Of a stretch of DNA of 43,989 bases, positions 34,259-40,628 are shown piece by piece; the stretch's first letter is position 1; each line of letters starts with the position of its first letter. The stretch is from positions 1 to 43,989 of the IMG/VR virus record IMGVR_UViG_3300033388_004471; one strand, written 5' to 3'. Origin of the DNA: a virus. The notes under the pieces are model-generated. The model saw only the letters and a program-made list of their open reading frames with translations. It ran no database searches and was not told where the DNA came from. A program made the position numbers and the translations under genes.

Positions 34259-34263
34259 TGGCT
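34232..34263. repeat. 16-bp tandem duplication that frameshifts the tail fibre
   Basis: CGTTTATGTGATGGCT is present twice in a row (34232-34247 and 34248-34263). Sixteen is not a multiple of three, so the copy shifts the frame and creates a TGA at 34256-34258. Removing one copy restores the reading WRLCDGSAVSADDQ across the joint, a consensus tail-collar motif. Confidence 0.95.
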
Positions 34264-34856
34264 CTGCTGTAAGTGCAGATGACCAAGTTAAAATTGCAAA
34301 TGCTGGACTTGCCTCTGTTTGGAATAATGTTTATGGTTTAAACACTTATCCTAATTTAGAAGGTAAAGTTATTGCTGGTGTATCCTCTAGCCACTCTATG
34401 GGCTCTATAACTGGTTCAGCCACTAAGATAATAACAGAGAGTAACCTACCCAGTCATAATCACCCATTTACAACAGGCAATAATAGTAGAGGACATACCC
34501 ATGGTTCAGGCACTTACAAGACAGCAGAAGGTGCAACTACTAATGACTATGCAACATCAGCGCAAGCGCAAAGTCCAAATGTCCCAGCGGCAACTTCAGC
34601 GTGGGAGACAGATAATGGTTCGGATATAGGTGGTAGTGGTGATGATTATCCGAAACAAGATGGGGGCGGATTTGTTAGCTTAACTACTAGACACAACCAT
34701 GATACACCATCAGTTGATGTAGCAGGAATATCAAGTACTAATAGTTTGACACATACTCACACTGGTACAACTGGCAATAAAGGCTCAGGTAATGCAATTA
34801 GCAATATGCAACCAACTGGATTTATGGGTAATTACTTTATATGGGTAGGTGTTTAA
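34242..34856 (+). CDS. Tail-collar tip domain fragment of the second tail fibre
   Basis: The ATG at 34242 lies in the duplicated segment and opens a 204-residue frame, MARLCDGSAVS ... FIWVGV. This is a complete tail-collar-like adhesive tip: NTYPNLEGKVIAG near residue 35, LPSHNHPF near 68, and repeated HNHD/HTHTG segments, ending in the conserved QPTGFMGNYFIWVGV. Such tips bind the host surface and need metal-binding histidines, which are present. In this molecule it is separated from its fibre, but the fragment overlaps the fibre's stop by 17 bases, so reinitiation could make it separately. Confidence 0.85.
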   Translation: MARLCDGSAVSADDQVKIANAGLASVWNNVYGLNTYPNLEGKVIAGVSSSHSMGSITGSATKIITESNLPSHNHPFTTGNNSRGHTHGSGTYKTAEGATTNDYATSAQAQSPNVPAATSAWETDNGSDIGGSGDDYPKQDGGGFVSLTTRHNHDTPSVDVAGISSTNSLTHTHTGTTGNKGSGNAISNMQPTGFMGNYFIWVGV

Positions 34857-34877
34857 ATATGATGAATGAGGGAACTG

Positions 34878-35369
34878 ATGGATACTACTAAAATGGAGTA
34901 CACTACTTTAAAGCAACAAGGTTTCGGCAATAGAATACATATCTTAGCTAAGGATTATGTATTTAATGGCTACACTCTATATAAAGGCCTAAGGACTGAT
35001 GGAGGTTCTGTACCTAAAATCTTTATATTAGCTACATTTTTGATTTTAAAAGAAGTCTATCAATTCCATTGGCTAACTAATGTCATTATATTTGCCATAG
35101 CTATTGATGAGAGTAGTGGCTGGTTCAGAGAGGCATTCTTTGCTCATGACCAAAGATGGGATTTAAACAAGACTTGGTCAAGTTTTGCTTTAAGTAATTG
35201 TCATTTCTTCATGGACATGATTTACATAGTAAATAATTATAAAGATAAACCATTTATTAAAGCATTCTTTCACATACCATTAGGGTATTTATTAGCTATA
35301 GTTTACCCACTAGCTGTTATGACATTAGCAATACCAGTGTTTTATCTAAAACACATCAAGGACAGTTAA
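34878..35369 (+). CDS. DUF1353-like membrane protein
   Basis: ATG at 34878 is preceded by GAGGGA; an upstream in-frame ATG at 34866 is poorer. The 163-residue protein contains LRTDGGSVPKIF near residue 40, the dG-(A/G)-SVP core of DUF1353 proteins often found in phage lysis or tail-end regions, and has hydrophobic segments at about 45-75 and 135-163. DUF1353 function is unknown. It starts the membrane-protein cluster after the fibre. Confidence 0.7.
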   Translation: MDTTKMEYTTLKQQGFGNRIHILAKDYVFNGYTLYKGLRTDGGSVPKIFILATFLILKEVYQFHWLTNVIIFAIAIDESSGWFREAFFAHDQRWDLNKTWSSFALSNCHFFMDMIYIVNNYKDKPFIKAFFHIPLGYLLAIVYPLAVMTLAIPVFYLKHIKDS

Positions 35370-35370
35370 G

Positions 35371-35571
35371 ATGATAGAGGGTCTAATTGGTGTTAATTGG
35401 GATGTAATTGTTATAGTAGGTGGTGTGTTGTTATTCATGTATAAAATGAATGCCAACATTGACATTTTAGTTAATGATTGCAAAATAACTAATAAAAAAT
35501 GCAACAAAAAAGCAAAGCGCGATAGAAAGAATTTCATGCGTGAATTGAGAAAAATTAGAAAGGGGAGATAA
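35371..35571 (+). CDS. Single-pass membrane protein, holin or anti-holin candidate (66 aa)
   Basis: One transmembrane helix at residues 9-26 (WDVIVIVGGVLLFMYKM) is followed by a short polar loop with two Cys and a very basic C-terminal tail (KKAKRDRKNFMRELRKIRKGR). Single-TM proteins with basic tails next to a spanin candidate can be class III holins or pinholins. It follows the DUF1353 gene by 1 base. I cannot exclude a small virion-membrane protein. Confidence 0.5.
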   Translation: MIEGLIGVNWDVIVIVGGVLLFMYKMNANIDILVNDCKITNKKCNKKAKRDRKNFMRELRKIRKGR

Positions 35572-35575
35572 AATA

Positions 35576-35752
35576 ATGAATTACACTAATGATGAATGGC
35601 TTAAGGCTAAAAGGATGTATGAAACATACAAATCTCACAAACTTGAAGGTGATGCTTTAGGTATGATTGTAAGATTTGAACATAAGGAAAAAGATTACCA
35701 ATTAGGTTGGGTTAAAGTAGCACAAATTAAATTTGATGGGGAGTTAAAATGA
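35576..35752 (+). CDS. Unknown small protein (58 aa)
   Basis: A 58-residue soluble basic protein beginning MNYTNDEWLKAKRMYETYK and ending IKFDGELK. The ribosome site GGGGAGA lies at good spacing before the ATG. No family is recognised. Its stop overlaps the following short ORF (ATGA). Confidence 0.6.
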   Translation: MNYTNDEWLKAKRMYETYKSHKLEGDALGMIVRFEHKEKDYQLGWVKVAQIKFDGELK

Positions 35753-35814
35753 ATGAGACAACTAAGAGAAGTGAAGCAATTTTAAAAGAAACAACGCAAG
35801 AACGTAATGAGTAA
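35749..35814 (+). CDS. Very short coupled ORF (21 aa)
   Basis: A 21-residue peptide (MNETTKRSEAILKETTQERN, then E) starts within the stop of the previous gene and ends 8 bases into the HNH gene. It could be a leader peptide coupling translation of the nuclease, or chance. GGGGAG lies before its ATG. Confidence 0.35.
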   Translation: MNETTKRSEAILKETTQERNE

Positions 35815-36097
35815 ATGGCGAAAAACTAGAGATTATAGAGTGTGGCGAGTGGCTGTTATTCGCAAAGGTAAAATATGTGATATTTGCGGCTCAAGAAAGC
35901 ACCGCCATGCTCATCATTTAGAATCAGGGGCTTACAATGTAAAATTAAGGTTCGTTGTAAAAAATGGGGTTGTCTTGTGTAAATATTGCCACATGAATTA
36001 TCATAATAATTTTAACCGCTCATATAGAATTAAAACCACACGTTATAATTACAATAATTTTAAATCATTAGTTAAATATTTAAAGACGGTATTATAA
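35807..36097 (+). CDS. HNH endonuclease
   Basis: This 96-residue basic protein is an HNH nuclease. It has CDICGS near residue 24 and CKYCHMNYHNNF near 66, the two Cys pairs of the zinc-binding HNH fold, and AHHLES near 35 as the central catalytic His. Phages use such nucleases for DNA packaging cuts or host DNA degradation, or they are homing enzymes; its position far from terminase and intact surroundings do not decide. The next gene overlaps its stop (ATAATG). Confidence 0.85.
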   Translation: MSKWRKTRDYRVWRVAVIRKGKICDICGSRKHRHAHHLESGAYNVKLRFVVKNGVVLCKYCHMNYHNNFNRSYRIKTTRYNYNNFKSLVKYLKTVL

Positions 36098-36555
36098 TGA
36101 GTAAAATATATTACAAAGATGAATATGCACCACTTTACGCTTTTGCATTTGTTATACTAACAACAATGTTTGCAATATTTACTTCTGGCTGTGTATCTCT
36201 ACCTAGTGCTGATGGTATTTCAAAAGTAGTTAATGCAGGTGGTAAAGCAGCTGGAACTGTTTTGATTGCTAAATCTGCTAAGACTATTGCTGATACAAGA
36301 AAGATTAAAGCAAAGACAAATCAAGCATTTGTCAAAGCGACAGAGGATTTAATAGCCAAGCAACCACCAGAGGAGCAATCTGATTTAATTAAACAAAGTA
36401 TTCAAGCTAAAGTAAGTTTGGCAGAAAATAGTTGGTTTAACGGCTTTATGGTAGGCTTTACTTTTGCTCTTGGATTGTTAGGTTTAGCAATAACTCTCAA
36501 ATATCTACTAGACAAAGTTTTCCCTAAAACCATCAAAGAAACCAAGGAATATTAA
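36097..36555 (+). CDS. Unimolecular spanin (u-spanin) candidate
   Basis: The 152-residue protein has an N-terminal signal with a lipobox-like TSG-Cys (Cys32, after FVILTTMFAIF), a periplasmic segment of about 80 residues rich in charged helices, and a C-terminal TM helix at about 112-139 with a short basic tail. Lipoprotein at one end and inner-membrane helix at the other is the u-spanin design (as in phage T1 gp11), linking outer and inner membrane for the last step of lysis. Threonine at position -3 of the lipobox is unusual. It follows HNH and membrane genes and precedes a tRNA by 5 bases. Confidence 0.75.
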   Translation: MSKIYYKDEYAPLYAFAFVILTTMFAIFTSGCVSLPSADGISKVVNAGGKAAGTVLIAKSAKTIADTRKIKAKTNQAFVKATEDLIAKQPPEEQSDLIKQSIQAKVSLAENSWFNGFMVGFTFALGLLGLAITLKYLLDKVFPKTIKETKEY

Positions 36556-36560
36556 ATTAA

Positions 36561-36637
36561 GTGCCTATAGTTCAACTGGATAGAATAACGGGTTTCTACC
36601 CCGTGGGTTGTAGGTTCAAGTCCTACTAGGCACTCCA
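36561..36637 (+). tRNA. tRNA-Arg (anticodon UCU)
   Basis: The 77 bases fold into a full cloverleaf: acceptor GTGCCTA/TAGGCAC, D stem GTTC/GAAT, anticodon stem ACGGG/CCCGT with loop TTTCTAC (anticodon TCT), T arm GTAGG-TTCAAGT-CCTAC, discriminator T and an encoded CCA. AGA codons are frequent in AT-rich phage genes, which gives a use for it. It starts 5 bases after the spanin candidate's stop. Confidence 0.92.
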
Positions 36638-36641
36638 AAAA

Positions 36642-36691
36642 AGTTTATAATAATCACTAACAAATTAGTTTATAATAGTCACTAACAAATT
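36642..36691 (+). repeat. Two 25-bp direct repeats carrying TATAAT
   Basis: AGTTTATAATARTCACTAAC plus ACAAATT-type ends repeat head to tail at 36642-36666 and 36667-36691 with one difference. Each has a TATAAT that could act as a -10 box, and the second copy contains the 5' acceptor strand of the following tRNA-like element. A related TATAATAATCACCAAC occurs at 37219-37234 before the next tRNA, suggesting a common promoter or processing element. Confidence 0.8.
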
Positions 36692-36765
36692 AGAGAAGTC
36701 GGGTATCTCGTTTAAGCTTACCATAGGAAGGTTAAAAGACGTGGGTTCGAATCCCACATTTGTTA
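36684..36765 (+). ncRNA. tRNA-like element with a 16-nt anticodon loop
   Basis: Acceptor AACAAAT/ATTTGTT, D stem GAGA/TCTC with loop AGTCGGGTA, and T arm GTGGG-TTCGAAT-CCCAC are perfect. The anticodon stem TTTAA/TTAAA is intact but closes a 16-base loop (36716-36731, containing GCTTACCATAGG) in place of 7. Inside, CTT/AAG and CC/GG can pair, prolonging the arm. There is no encoded CCA and no loop in which a normal anticodon follows a U33. It may be a degenerate tRNA, a processing or packaging signal, or a tRNA mimic. A class II reading (anticodon TTA) needs a mismatch and is poorer. Confidence 0.75.
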
Positions 36766-36888
36766 CTAATTCTAAGATTATAATTCGCTGATGAGCTAAG
36801 CAATACTCACTATTATAATCTTTAAATAGTATGGGTGAAGGCTGTAGAATAACAACACCCACTTTTAATAACTAAATAGGAGTAAGAG
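36766..36888 (+). other. Intergenic region with two inverted repeats
   Basis: The 123 bases after the tRNA-like element hold no gene. An 11-bp perfect inverted repeat, AAGATTATAAT (36774-36784) and its partner 36812-36822, encloses 27 bases, and a weaker stem TGGGTG/CACCCA spans 36832-36861. The ribosome site of the next gene (AGGAG) follows. They could be a processing stem and a leader hairpin. Confidence 0.5.
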
Positions 36889-37179
36889 ATGGATATTTTT
36901 GCAATGTTTATAATGTTCGCAATGTTCGCAATGTTTGCAATGTTTGCCTTAGTGATTATGGGGTTTGCAGAGCCTTTATTAGTGATTATGGGGTTTGCAG
37001 AGCCTTTAAAGATGTTGTGGCGTAAAGCAAAGGCATGGTGTAGCCAATATGTTGGTGGTTTGACTCAGGCGTTTATCGCTTGGTTCAAAAAAGATGCAGC
37101 TGCATATAATACTGTTGCTTACAAAGTTAATACCTCACCAGTGGCAAATGGTATGCCCTGGTATCGCTACTGCCATTAA
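36889..37179 (+). CDS. Small membrane protein built from internal repeats (96 aa)
   Basis: The N-terminal half is a hydrophobic segment assembled from tandem repeats: FAM is repeated several times (residues 4-19) and then LVIMGFAEPL occurs twice in a row (about residues 21-40) from a 30-bp DNA duplication. The C-terminal half is amphipathic with a basic WRKAKAWC segment. AGGAG precedes the ATG. It lies between the tRNA-like and tRNA-Met-like genes. A membrane role, for example in lysis or superinfection, is possible but not shown. Confidence 0.65.
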   Translation: MDIFAMFIMFAMFAMFAMFALVIMGFAEPLLVIMGFAEPLKMLWRKAKAWCSQYVGGLTQAFIAWFKKDAAAYNTVAYKVNTSPVANGMPWYRYCH

Positions 37180-37308
37180 CTATTACATGTTCCTTGCACG
37201 GGGGAGCGTAAACCCGTGTATAATAATCACCAACCACGTTATCTGGGCAAAGTATTACAGTTAACAAAACGCCTGCACTTGTTGTGGGCGTTCTTTACAG
37301 TAAGGTAT
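37180..37308 (+). other. Intergenic hairpins before the tRNA-Met-like gene
   Basis: A strong stem CACGGG/CCCGTG (37197-37218) is followed at once by TATAATAATC, and then AACGCC/GGCGTT (37268-37292, with an inner CAC/GTG) is followed by TTCTTT, an intrinsic terminator candidate pointing right. The first hairpin overlaps a -10-like box, so it could modulate the promoter for the tRNA-Met-like gene. Confidence 0.55.
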
Positions 37309-37387
37309 AGCGGAGTGGAGCAGTCTGGCTAGCTCGTTGGTCTCATAAGCCAAAGGTCGTAGGTTCGAATCCTACCTCGCGCTACCA
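37309..37387 (+). tRNA. tRNA-Met-like (anticodon CAU)
   Basis: The element resembles initiator/elongator Met tRNAs in sequence (GGAGTGGAGCAG, CTCATAA loop, AGGTCGTAGG), with D stem GAGC/GCTC, anticodon stem TTGGT/GCCAA and T stem GTAGG/CCTAC, an A discriminator and encoded CCA. The 3' acceptor strand has one extra base (CTC-G-CGCT) that must bulge opposite AGCG-GAG. It lacks the three G-C pairs in the anticodon stem that are specific for initiators. It may be an elongator Met or a lysidine-type Ile tRNA. The HTH gene on the other strand ends inside its 3' end. Confidence 0.85.
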
Positions 37388-37624
37388 AATTCTAGGTTTT
37401 AAAGCCTTAGCTAACAACTTCCAATGACCAAGACTATCGTTCATCATTGAACGATACCAATTAACAGCTTGATTGCAGTTAGGTTTACTCTTAATCTCAC
37501 TAAAGGTTGTTGCCAGTCGGTTTAACCTACTTCTAACAGTACATATACTTATACCTGTTATGTGTGCTATTTCCTTGACGGTGTAATATTTACCATCAAT
37601 ATTGTATTTTAGTATTTTACCCAT
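37382..37624 (-). CDS. Small helix-turn-helix DNA-binding protein (80 aa)
   Basis: Residues 12-40 have a clear helix-turn-helix (YYTVKEIAHITGISICTVRS) followed by basic Arg/Lys residues. It is probably a transcription factor or a terminase-like DNA-binding protein of the early region. It lies downstream of the methyltransferase gene with 25 bases between. Its stop codon falls in the 3' acceptor end of the tRNA-Met-like gene on the opposite strand. Confidence 0.75.
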   Translation of the reverse strand: MGKILKYNIDGKYYTVKEIAHITGISICTVRSRLNRLATTFSEIKSKPNCNQAVNWYRSMMNDSLGHWKLLAKALKPRIW

Positions 37625-37648
37625 GTTGTGTTTTTGTTATTCAGTTGG

Positions 37649-38371
37649 TTAAATAAATGGACACCCAAAGACATTAATTCTTGTTTCTGCAATATCAAAA
37701 TATTTTTCATCAATTTCAATACCAATGAAATTACGCTCAATACTTTTACAAGCTACCCCGGTTGTACCGCTACCCATGAACGGATCTAAAACTAAATCAC
37801 CTTTGTTGGTTAAAATTGAGAGGATGTCCGTCATTAAGTTTATAGGTTTTTGAGTTGGATGTTTTCCAAAATATTTTTCACTGTTCGGAGTTAGTCCCAT
37901 TGTGAAACTACCATGATGCACCTTGTCAGTGTTAAATGTATAGGCACCTTGCTTGACAGCATGCAAGAAATACTCTCTACCAGGTACAAACCGTCTTTGC
38001 CACTCTGCAGGTAAAGGATTTAATTTTTGCCAATGGTTAAGACACTTCACTTTGATTTTTAACTTTCTCAATTCTTTTGCAATATCACCCATGTTTTCCC
38101 AATCGTTAAAAACGATCAAGTGTCCTCCCTTTTTGAGCAATTTAACTGCTTTTCCTAACCAAGTTATTTGATCAAAAGCTACATCGAAAGCCATGGTTTC
38201 CTTACAATGACTTTTTCTATTGTATTTTTTGTCTTGTCTAAATAAATGAATAGAATTCATTTTTCCAATAAGATTATAAGGAGGATCGGCTATGATGGTA
38301 TCAACAATGACTCCTTTACTTGTCAAAGTATCCATCACACTTAAACAATCATCATTATATAAATCAACCAT
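37649..38371 (-). CDS. DNA adenine/cytosine-N4 methyltransferase
   Basis: ATG at 38371 is preceded by AGAGGG and gives a 240-residue protein. The catalytic DPPY (residues 29-32) comes first, and the SAM-binding DPFMGSGTTG and EIDEKYF come near residue 205, the beta-type permuted order of N6-adenine or N4-cytosine methyltransferases. The target specificity is not visible. It probably protects phage DNA from host restriction or regulates phage or host genes; no cognate nuclease is adjacent. It overlaps or follows the C5-methyltransferase by 1 base (38371/38373). Confidence 0.88.
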   Translation of the reverse strand: MVDLYNDDCLSVMDTLTSKGVIVDTIIADPPYNLIGKMNSIHLFRQDKKYNRKSHCKETMAFDVAFDQITWLGKAVKLLKKGGHLIVFNDWENMGDIAKELRKLKIKVKCLNHWQKLNPLPAEWQRRFVPGREYFLHAVKQGAYTFNTDKVHHGSFTMGLTPNSEKYFGKHPTQKPINLMTDILSILTNKGDLVLDPFMGSGTTGVACKSIERNFIGIEIDEKYFDIAETRINVFGCPFI

Positions 38372-38372
38372 T

Positions 38373-39386
38373 TTAACCCTCTTTATTTGAAATTTTTTTA
38401 AATATCGCAGCCACCACATTCACAGTGACCGCATTGCCACAGCATTTATACCTCTGACTGTCGCTGATTTTCTCACCATCAGTACCGTATTTAGTCCAAT
38501 CGTCTGAAAACCCCTGTAGGCGCTCACACTCAATTGGCATCAACCTACGAATACGCTTATCAATCAACACCCCGTGCCTGTCTTGTGCAGTTAGCGTAAA
38601 TGACGGGTCGCCATCATCTTTAAAACGCCTACCGTTTTGACGTTTGTTCGGTCTATCAGGTGCTAAAACTGGCACTGCATAAAGTCCAGTTTTAGCACCC
38701 ATACCGCCACTTATATTACCAAGTTTCTCTATATTCGAGAGCTGAGTTTCAATAACATACGCGCCTGACCTTGTGCCATCTGCGTGGCCTGCCATGAGTG
38801 TAGGTGATATATTTTCTTGTTTTGATATGCCAGTAGTTTTGCCGTGGCTTTTTTGGATAGAAAATATTTCTCTGGCACTTTGTCCGCTGGCTCTAAGATG
38901 TCCAACAAAGAATATTCTTTGTCTGCTTTGAGGGACTCCGTGATTCTTAGAGTTACAGACATTCCATTGAACATCGTACCCCAGCTCATCAAGCGTGGAC
39001 ATGATGCTATTGACACTACGTCCTTCATCGTGAGATAGTAACCCTTTGACGTTTTCCAACACCAAAAAGCGTGGTTGTTTTTCCCTAATAATCCGTGCAA
39101 TTTCAAAAAACAGCGTGCCTCTTTTATCGCTGAACCCTCGCCTTTTACCAGCGATTGAAAAAGCTTGACAAGGAAAGCCTCCGACCAAAATATCGAAGTC
39201 TGGCAGTTCTGAGGGAATAATTCTTGTTGCGTCACCATAATTTTTATGATCCTTAAATTTTTTTTGATAAATTGATATTGCCCATTTGTCTATTTCACTA
39301 AAGCCAACGCATTTGGCATCAGGCATCACCTGTTGAATGCCTGATTCAAAGCCACCAATACCTGAGAATAAAGAGAAGTATTTCAT
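38373..39386 (-). CDS. DNA cytosine-C5 methyltransferase
   Basis: This 337-residue protein shows the ordered motifs of C5-cytosine methyltransferases: SAM-binding FSGIGGFESGI at the start, DILVGGFPCQAFS with the catalytic Cys near residue 77, FLVLENVKGL near 110, QSRQRIFFVG near 155, and the GNAVTV motif near 320. A target-recognition segment of average size separates the last two. It is complete and needs no partner. With the adjacent N6/N4 methyltransferase it gives two modifications to the phage DNA. Its ATG overlaps the stop of the upstream gene (ATGA). Confidence 0.95.
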   Translation of the reverse strand: MKYFSLFSGIGGFESGIQQVMPDAKCVGFSEIDKWAISIYQKKFKDHKNYGDATRIIPSELPDFDILVGGFPCQAFSIAGKRRGFSDKRGTLFFEIARIIREKQPRFLVLENVKGLLSHDEGRSVNSIMSTLDELGYDVQWNVCNSKNHGVPQSRQRIFFVGHLRASGQSAREIFSIQKSHGKTTGISKQENISPTLMAGHADGTRSGAYVIETQLSNIEKLGNISGGMGAKTGLYAVPVLAPDRPNKRQNGRRFKDDGDPSFTLTAQDRHGVLIDKRIRRLMPIECERLQGFSDDWTKYGTDGEKISDSQRYKCCGNAVTVNVVAAIFKKISNKEG

Positions 39387-39580
39387 TTTATCCTTGGATT
39401 GTTCTTACATTTTATTATAGTTATTGAATTACCTTTATCTAAAAGCTTAAAAGATTTTTTTATGTAGTCTAGTATATTTTTTTGGTTATCAACCTCCACA
39501 GTAGTTAATATCGTATTAAAGGTTGCTTCAATACGATACCCATATGCATGTTTTGTGTCATACGTAGCATCTTTATTCAT
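39383..39580 (-). CDS. Unknown small protein (65 aa)
   Basis: A basic 65-residue soluble protein, MNKDATYDTKHAYGYRIEATF at the start, with a beta-alpha-beta feel. No motif is recognised. It overlaps both the clamp-side gene and the C5-methyltransferase by 4 bases, so the group 40609 to 37382 reads as one operon. Confidence 0.6.
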   Translation of the reverse strand: MNKDATYDTKHAYGYRIEATFNTILTTVEVDNQKNILDYIKKSFKLLDKGNSITIIKCKNNPRIK

Positions 39581-39969
39581 TGTGTATAATCCACTATTTC
39601 AATTTTTATACAATCACTTTTTTCACATATTGCTTTATCATTAGATGTCAACTCAGAATCTAATTTATTCAGATAATATGCGCATGCTTTATCATATGTA
39701 CTGTATACATAGTCTTCCAAAATATAAACTCTTTCACCACTAGTGCGGTTCTCTTGTTTTAAACCGCGCAATTCTATTTCTAATTTGTAAATTTTTTCCT
39801 CAGCAGTGCCTGCACAAAATTCCATTGAATCCAAGGATTTAATTACCTTATCAAGCCTATCAAGTAATTGATCGGCTATAGACTGTATGTCAGCATCATT
39901 ATAGTGATGTAAATTATATTTGAGTAAGGGGACTAATTCGTCGTCGTTCCATTGCTCTAGGTTAATCAT
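39577..39969 (-). CDS. Unknown coiled-coil protein (130 aa)
   Basis: ATG at 39969 is preceded by GGAGG and gives a 130-residue acidic protein (MINLEQWNDDELVPLLKY). Residues 40-90 have a heptad-like Leu/Lys pattern (ADQLLDRLDKVIKSLDSM ... IYKLEIELRGLKQEN), suggesting a coiled coil. A longer frame starting further left would overlap the clamp gene and lacks a ribosome site. It is in the clamp-methyltransferase operon; no function can be assigned. Confidence 0.65.
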   Translation of the reverse strand: MINLEQWNDDELVPLLKYNLHHYNDADIQSIADQLLDRLDKVIKSLDSMEFCAGTAEEKIYKLEIELRGLKQENRTSGERVYILEDYVYSTYDKACAYYLNKLDSELTSNDKAICEKSDCIKIEIVDYTQ

Positions 39970-40609
39970 TTTGCACCTCCATTGGGTTAAATAACTCTTG
40001 TTTAATTTTGCGCGTGGATGGTGATACCAGGCCGACAAAAATCTGAGAATTATCAGGATTTTGCCATTTAATATGTACAACCCCCACATCCTCCCCATTG
40101 TGATAAAAATTAAACGATCTACCATTCAACAACATTTTTGCTTTAAAGAATAGAGACATAACCTCTAAAGGATAAGTGCCGAATGATGGAATGAAAGGCT
40201 TAGGTACTACTTGACGCCAATCTGGAAAAACACCCTTCAGTTCAGGTGTAGTAAATTCACGCTCGTTCTGCGTAACAATTATATCATGTCCTTCGCAAAA
40301 CACTAGCGATTTATACCTTACATTGATCACGCCATGGGTCTTACAGTTTCTACTGTTTGACTTTTTAATATCTTTCAGTACCTTCAATGGAATGGTAAAA
40401 TTTACATCATTCAACCCCGTTGTTTTACCAACTTCTAACAGTACTAAATTTTCTCGGTCAGTGGCAATCAGTGTAATTATATTATTTTTTATATCCACGT
40501 TTACACCTTTCATTTGTTCAGTGGTTAAATCTGTAATGTTAGAAAAATTTTCTCGCTTGGTAAAAAGTGCCACCGCCAGCAGCTCATTGGTATTTAGTGT
40601 TATATTCAT
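39962..40609 (-). CDS. DNA sliding-clamp-like (DnaN-like) protein
   Basis: The 215-residue protein resembles part of bacterial beta clamps: ATDRENLVLLEV near residue 48, VFPDWRQVVPKPF near 130 (the FPDY/WRxVxP strand of DnaN), and a beta-rich C-terminal end. It is shorter than the 366-residue bacterial clamp, about two of its three domains, so it would need a trimer or a different symmetry, like some phage clamps. A role as processivity factor for the phage family B DNA polymerase is inferred. It is not next to the polymerase. Confidence 0.65.
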   Translation of the reverse strand: MNITLNTNELLAVALFTKRENFSNITDLTTEQMKGVNVDIKNNIITLIATDRENLVLLEVGKTTGLNDVNFTIPLKVLKDIKKSNSRNCKTHGVINVRYKSLVFCEGHDIIVTQNEREFTTPELKGVFPDWRQVVPKPFIPSFGTYPLEVMSLFFKAKMLLNGRSFNFYHNGEDVGVVHIKWQNPDNSQIFVGLVSPSTRKIKQELFNPMEVQND

Positions 40610-40628
40610 TTTCTTAATCCTTTAATAT

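Noticed and set aside
36684-36765. Ochre-suppressor class II tRNA (anticodon TTA)
   Set aside because: The reading needs an A-A mismatch, two G-U pairs and C at position 33; the class I form with an enlarged loop pairs better.
36785-36800. Hammerhead ribozyme core (CTGATGAG)
   Set aside because: The needed GAAA and stem II/III pairs are not found at proper distance; only the 7-base core matches by chance.
39970-40125. Longer N-terminus for gene 39577-39969
   Set aside because: It would overlap the clamp-like gene in another frame and has no ribosome site; ATG 39969 has GGAGG.
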